Source of the DNA: Phoronis ovalis
Lineage: Eukaryota; Phoronida; Phoronidae
NCBI GenBank assembly: GCA_028565635.1
Contig: JAOXYB010042549.1
Span: forward strand, 1-12,775
Length of the DNA stretch: 12,775 bases
Direction: 5' to 3'
A model generated the notes under the pieces. It was not told where the DNA came from and ran no database searches. It worked only from the letters and a program-made list of their open reading frames with translations. Below are positions 1 to 12,775 of this stretch, in pieces (within the stretch, counting starts at the first letter, position 1; each line of letters opens with the position of its first letter). The position numbers were made by a program, and so were the translations under genes.

Positions 1-306
1 CAAAAATTTGACATTTTCCCTCTATTATCAACCTTACATCTGTTATACATACAAAGATGGCTTTACAACTACAGAAAGTACATCATATGATGGGCATCTG
101 TCTGCACCCGCAGACCTCTTGTTTATATATAATGCTCTGTACAGAGCTGACATTGTAAATGCCGTAATTTCACCATAAATATATATAATCTTTACAATTT
201 CAAACTTGAATATAAAGAAAAAAGTTGTTATCCTTTTTTTCAGTATTCCACGTTTTATTTATTTATTACACATTTCAAGTATATTATTGATAATTTTTAT
301 TTACAG
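1..306 (+). other. Part of an upstream ELOC intron
   Basis: AT-rich sequence ending in a pyrimidine-rich acceptor (TTTTTATTTACAG) at 306. I looked for the preceding elongin C exon (the region ending in the equivalent of AMLSGP) and do not see it, so this is probably intron reaching past the left edge. No other feature is visible. Confidence 0.8.
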
Positions 307-1096
<790 letters not shown>

Positions 1097-1545
1097 GAAC
1101 TGTAATATATGGGAAAGTGCTGTTTCTTGGCATGGCTTGAGAATTTTTGTGATTACCATAACATGTATATTCTAGCTATTCTTTTTATGTTGTACAACAT
1201 TGCTGTAGTTGTTTAAATTTTGTTAAAATTTCTACACCTCAAACTAAACAGATATTACACTGTTACCAAACTTGTAAAATATACACCTGTAGCTGTCTGT
1301 GTTTGAAGAAGCATATATACAGTTATAATACTTTTGTATAGCTAGAACATTATATTTCACTACATATTCCTTTTTTATGCAATAATAGTAGTTTAAAACA
1401 TTTTGTATCAGATCTCACATTGTAAATGTAAAGCACTTGTTTGAATCCATTTATATCCATGCTGAGTGTTGTGTGAAATAGTTGTGGGTCATTGCTTTTC
1501 TTATGCAAGGTTTCTTTGTTATAACAATAAAAGGGTTAAACTCCA
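1097..1545 (+). other. ELOC: ELOC 3' UTR (end inferred)
   Basis: Non-coding sequence after the ELOC stop, up to about 15 bases past the first canonical AATAAA on this strand (1526-1531). A U-rich tract (TTTTTCTTCATTTTGTT, about 1563-1579) follows and could act as the downstream cleavage element. The exact 3' end is inferred. A second AATAAA at 2121-2126 could give a longer form running into the HADHA 3' region. Confidence 0.6.
1526..1531 (+). promoter_or_regulatory. ELOC: Candidate ELOC poly(A) signal AATAAA
   Basis: First canonical AATAAA downstream of the ELOC stop codon, about 430 nt after it, in the context ACAATAAAAGG and followed by a U-rich tract. It is the most likely cleavage signal, but usage cannot be seen from sequence. 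Confidence 0.6.
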
Positions 1546-2024
1546 GTCTACATATAATTTTAGTTTTTCTTCATTTTGTTCCAATAGTACAAAATGATAC
1601 TCCATTGTACCTCAAAATACAATGTGCAGACTTTTTTCTTTATTCTTCATACAATTATGTTTAGACTGCATGTGCAGAGAGGCATAAATAAGAACACCAT
1701 CACAGGAGGCTCTGCTGACACTACATACGAAATCAATATAGAACTGGCATAAGTACATTTTTTGGTTTATGGCATTTTAATTTTGATGTTCTGTAATGTC
1801 AGCACATTGACAAAAGCAAAATTATTCCCAAGATTGTTACAATTTTTTTTAATCGAAATTTGAGCCATTTGCCATTGGATAAGATGCAATGCCTGTAGTT
1901 CTTGTATTAACATGATTTTCCTGAAATCAACAGGGTCAAGACTGTACCACAAAATTAACTTCATATGATGTATCGGAGGATGAGAGCCTGTATCATAAAG
2001 ATATAGGAGCTGATAGAACCTTGC

Positions 2025-2030
2025 TTTATT
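2025..2030 (-). promoter_or_regulatory. HADHA: Candidate HADHA poly(A) signal AATAAA (distal)
   Basis: TTTATT on the plus strand reads AATAAA on the minus strand, about 610 nt past the HADHA stop. It is the first canonical hexamer downstream of the HADHA coding end. A nearer ATTAAA variant at 2363-2368 competes with it. Confidence 0.45.
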
Positions 2031-2120
2031 TTATATTTGTATGAACGTTGTGTGGTAAGTATGGGAAATCAAATACTGTAATTATGACAGAAATCTTAAT
2101 CACATACCTTGGATTTTTAC

Positions 2121-2126
2121 AATAAA
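2121..2126 (+). promoter_or_regulatory. Possible distal ELOC poly(A) signal
   Basis: A second plus-strand AATAAA, about 1025 nt after the ELOC stop. Use of this site would put the ELOC transcript antisense to the likely HADHA 3' UTR. It could equally be chance in AT-rich DNA. Confidence 0.25.
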
Positions 2127-2362
2127 ACCTACAAATTCGAGATCAGACTAACTCACAAGTAGTATAGATACAAGCACTAAATTCTGTGCTGGTGATAAAT
2201 GATATATTTATCATGTGGAATTTGCTTTAGACAACTGAGATATATCTTGTCTTTTTACAGCATAATCATACTTGTTTTGAAATTTTTTGAACAGGCAGTC
2301 CATAATCTCAACAGAAACAGAGTAATTCAACCATCAATTAGTCTCAAGAAATCTTAAGGAAG

Positions 2363-2368
2363 TTTAAT
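2363..2368 (-). promoter_or_regulatory. HADHA: Candidate HADHA poly(A) signal ATTAAA (proximal)
   Basis: TTTAAT on the plus strand is ATTAAA on the minus strand, about 270 nt after the stop. A GU-rich stretch (reading GTTTCTGTTGAGATT on the minus strand) lies about 50 nt downstream, which fits a cleavage element. This is a plausible short 3' UTR form. Confidence 0.4.
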
Positions 2369-2615
2369 CAAAAATGTGTTTCCTCGTGACAAATATCCTA
2401 CTGTTTACTTCACTGTGTCCATTATCAATTTGGAACAATTGCGGTTTTTGCCAGTTTTCACTCTGAAAATAAGTACATTTTCTTCTTTAAAGATTAAAAT
2501 CTTTATATTTCTGTTCTATTTTACTATACACACATTCAATCCCATCTGATGTACAGTCTCAAGTACAATTGCATTGTATCTTCAACAAAAATTTGTTGTA
2601 AACCATAAATTATCA

Positions 2616-2623
2616 TATATACA
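2616..2623 (-). promoter_or_regulatory. Possible Pumilio-type (PUF) element in HADHA 3' UTR
   Basis: The minus strand reads TGTATATA, an exact match to the PUF consensus UGUANAUA, 15 nt after the HADHA stop codon. PUF proteins bind 3' UTRs, and yeast Puf3 targets mRNAs of mitochondrial proteins. An 8-base AT-rich motif is easily met by chance in this composition, so this is only a candidate. Confidence 0.25.
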
Positions 2624-2637
2624 CTACATTTGTTTGG

Positions 2638-11591
<8,954 letters not shown>

Positions 11592-11950
11592 CTACAAAAT
11601 AACAAATCAGCGGTAGACAGAACATCTGTAGTGAGTAATAATACAGTTTACAATGTATAAAGCTAACTATAAGAACAATCAGTCTTGAATTATTCATATG
11701 TACATACCATGACTGTCCACCTTTTAACAACAGTAGTATTAAACTAGACGGATCTTGAGATTGTTAAATTAAAATATGGCAAACTGGTTACACCTGCAAA
11801 TTTTGACTGTGTGAGATTATGAATTTTCTAAGACTATTTTAATACTTGCACCTACAGTTGCAAAGGGTCTAGTCAATCTGTAGTCCTGGACAAATGATAC
11901 TTTTTCCGGTCTAGTCCTAGATTCATGGCCTTACTATGGCAGCTGGTGGT

Positions 11951-12256
11951 GATTTGTATTGAAGCCACTCTGCAAATTCGGTCAAAAATGGATCCTCTCT
12001 GCTAATTTGATCAAAAAACCAGATCCTCTCTAATTTGGTCAAAAAATGGGATCCATTCAAGTGGCACATTCCTATATAGACGGAACCCTGAGTACCCCCC
12101 CCCCGTAAATAACACATTTTTTACCCTCATAGATAGTCTCGTCAACATGACAATTTTTTTATTTATACTTATATTGTTCCAACAAGTCTTAGAAAAAACA
12201 CATAATGGGCCATGGCCAGACAAACCATATAATGAGGGTCATGTAACCAGGACAAG
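11951..12256. repeat. Diverged direct repeat, unit A (about 306 bp)
   Basis: Starts GATTTGTATTGAAGCCACTC and ends GGTCATGTAACCAGGACAAG. The same order of blocks recurs at 12338-12558: GATTTGTATTG, AGACGGAACCCTGAGTACCC followed by a C run, ACATGACAATTTTT, CAAGTCTTAGAAAAAACA, and GAGGGTCATGTAA...GGACAAG. It is about 85 bp longer than unit B because of a nested short repeat. The minus-strand translation in one frame reads GGTQGSVYIGMCH, matched in unit B. Probably a transposon-derived or local segmental duplicate; family unknown. Confidence 0.75.
11972..12058. repeat. Three-copy short tandem repeat within unit A
   Basis: Three imperfect copies of about 28-30 bp: GCAAATTCGGTCAAAAATGG + ATCCTCTCT (from 11972), GCTAATTTGATCAAAAAACC + AGATCCTCTCT (from 12001), and AATTTGGTCAAAAAATGGG + ATCCATT (from 12032). 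Unit B keeps only one copy. The minus strand would encode repeated FFDQI/RED-type peptides, but in shifting frames. Confidence 0.65.
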
Positions 12257-12337
12257 TACTGAAGTTATTTTGTGGTGGGGGCCGGGTGTGAGGCCCAGTT
12301 GAAAATTTTGGATTTGGATTGTATAATTATGTGGATT

Positions 12338-12558
12338 GATTTGTATTGGATCACTCAGCGAATTCGATAAAAAATGGCACATTCCTGCATAGACGGAACC
12401 CTGAGTACCCCCCTCCCCCAGTAAACCACACACCTTTACCATCATAGTCTCCGGCAACATGACAATTTTTTATTTCTGCTTAAAGTGTTATAGCAAGTCT
12501 TAGAAAAAACATACCCATGACCAGACACACCATATGAGGGTCATGTAAGCTGGACAAG
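12338..12558. repeat. Diverged direct repeat, unit B (about 221 bp)
   Basis: Starts GATTTGTATTGGATCACTC and ends GGTCATGTAAGCTGGACAAG. Its blocks follow the order of unit A. It lacks two of the three nested copies found in A. The minus-strand translation reads GGTQGSVYAGMCHF, close to unit A, but stops interrupt the same frames differently. The two units are separated by about 80 bp of unrelated sequence. Confidence 0.75.
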
Positions 12559-12698
12559 GTTTCTTATATTGTTTTTCGCATTAATAATAGGGGTTGCTGT
12601 ATTCTAATGGTGGTAATTTAAACAAATACAAGCATCGAAAATGAGCCACAATGAACATTTTATAATAACAAAAGCTCCTTATTTATTAGTCCTGCAAA

Positions 12699-12746
12699 CA
12701 TGACCCTTACTTATGGACAGCCTACAGCTTGTCCGTAAGGGTCATG
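12699..12746. repeat. 12-bp perfect inverted repeat at the right edge
   Basis: CATGACCCTTAC (12699-12710) and GTAAGGGTCATG (12735-12746) are exact reverse complements. Partial further pairing (GGACA with TGTCC) is present after skipping four bases on the left. GGGTCATG also ends units A and B. It is followed by TATCTCAGATA, a small palindrome at 12756-12766. It may be the edge of a repeat element that continues past the window. Confidence 0.55.
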
Positions 12747-12775
12747 GCCGGCTCATATCTCAGATAGGCCGAAGT

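Larger units (their letters stand above)
1546..2637. other. Convergent intergenic region with HADHA 3' UTR
   Basis: Non-coding stretch between the likely ELOC 3' end and the HADHA stop codon. Its right part must be HADHA 3' UTR on the minus strand. ORFs present here (for example minus 1767-1964) are short, have no recognisable domain and no splice context, so I do not call genes. The two transcripts may end a few hundred bases apart or overlap, depending on which poly(A) signals are used. Confidence 0.75.
11592..12775 (-). other. Probable HADHA first intron, running off the window
   Basis: The exon at 11470-11591 opens inside a codon, so this region should be at least partly intron leading to the first coding exon. 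I looked on the minus strand for an ATG-led arginine/serine/alanine-rich exon ending in a donor with one spare base and found none that works. The right part (11951-12775) is repeat-derived. Exon 1 and the promoter are probably beyond the right edge. Confidence 0.7.

Noticed and set aside
1767-1964. Minus-strand 65-codon ORF downstream of HADHA
   Set aside because: No recognisable motif, AT-rich composition typical of chance ORFs, and it lies in the convergent 3' region.
11592-11730. Upstream extension of the first HADHA exon frame as a single-exon N terminus
   Set aside because: The extension reads hydrophobic, non-conserved sequence through a TTTTGTAG acceptor and has no convincing ATG. 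Joining the ATG/GTATGT donor near 11710 gives the wrong frame or an immediate stop.
11923-12460. Three minus-strand ORFs of 64-73 codons as genes or as HADHA exon 1
   Set aside because: They are overlapping frames of the duplicated repeat units, interrupted differently in each copy, and do not look like a mitochondrial presequence.

Overview
This is an AT-rich animal (metazoan) nuclear segment carrying parts of two intron-containing housekeeping genes that converge tail to tail. All introns read as GT-AG, they are short to moderate (224 to 1023 bp), and both proteins are typical animal versions. An invertebrate is likely, and a lophotrochozoan such as a mollusc is plausible from compact introns, AT richness and decayed repeats, but the species is a guess.

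Left end, plus strand (1-1096): the last two coding exons of elongin C (ELOC), 307-355 and 955-1096. They encode the C-terminal 62 residues, which look nearly identical to the vertebrate protein as I recall it. The 5' exons lie off the left edge.

Middle left (1097-2637): an intergenic stretch holding the two 3' UTRs facing each other, with candidate poly(A) signals for ELOC (1526-1531) and for HADHA on the other strand (2363-2368 or 2025-2030).

Main body, minus strand (2638-11591): 17 coding exons of HADHA, the alpha subunit of the mitochondrial trifunctional protein. Every reading-frame junction is consistent, giving 745 complete codons plus stop and one split codon at the 5' edge. Only a short first coding exon (roughly 20 residues of mitochondrial presequence) is missing. 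The domain order is enoyl-CoA hydratase (crotonase), helical linker, NAD-binding 3-hydroxyacyl-CoA dehydrogenase domain, then two C-terminal dehydrogenase domains. The catalytic residues of both activities are intact.

Right end (11592-12775): non-coding upstream or first-intron sequence. It holds two diverged direct repeats of about 306 and 221 bp, the first with a nested three-copy short repeat, and then a 12-bp inverted repeat near the window edge. A separate MITE-like hairpin of about 130 bp sits in the last HADHA intron.

The two genes have no shared pathway: HADHA works in mitochondrial long-chain fatty-acid beta-oxidation, and ELOC is an adapter for cullin E3 ubiquitin ligases and the elongin transcription factor. 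I see no undescribed system here. The repeats are the least explained part.
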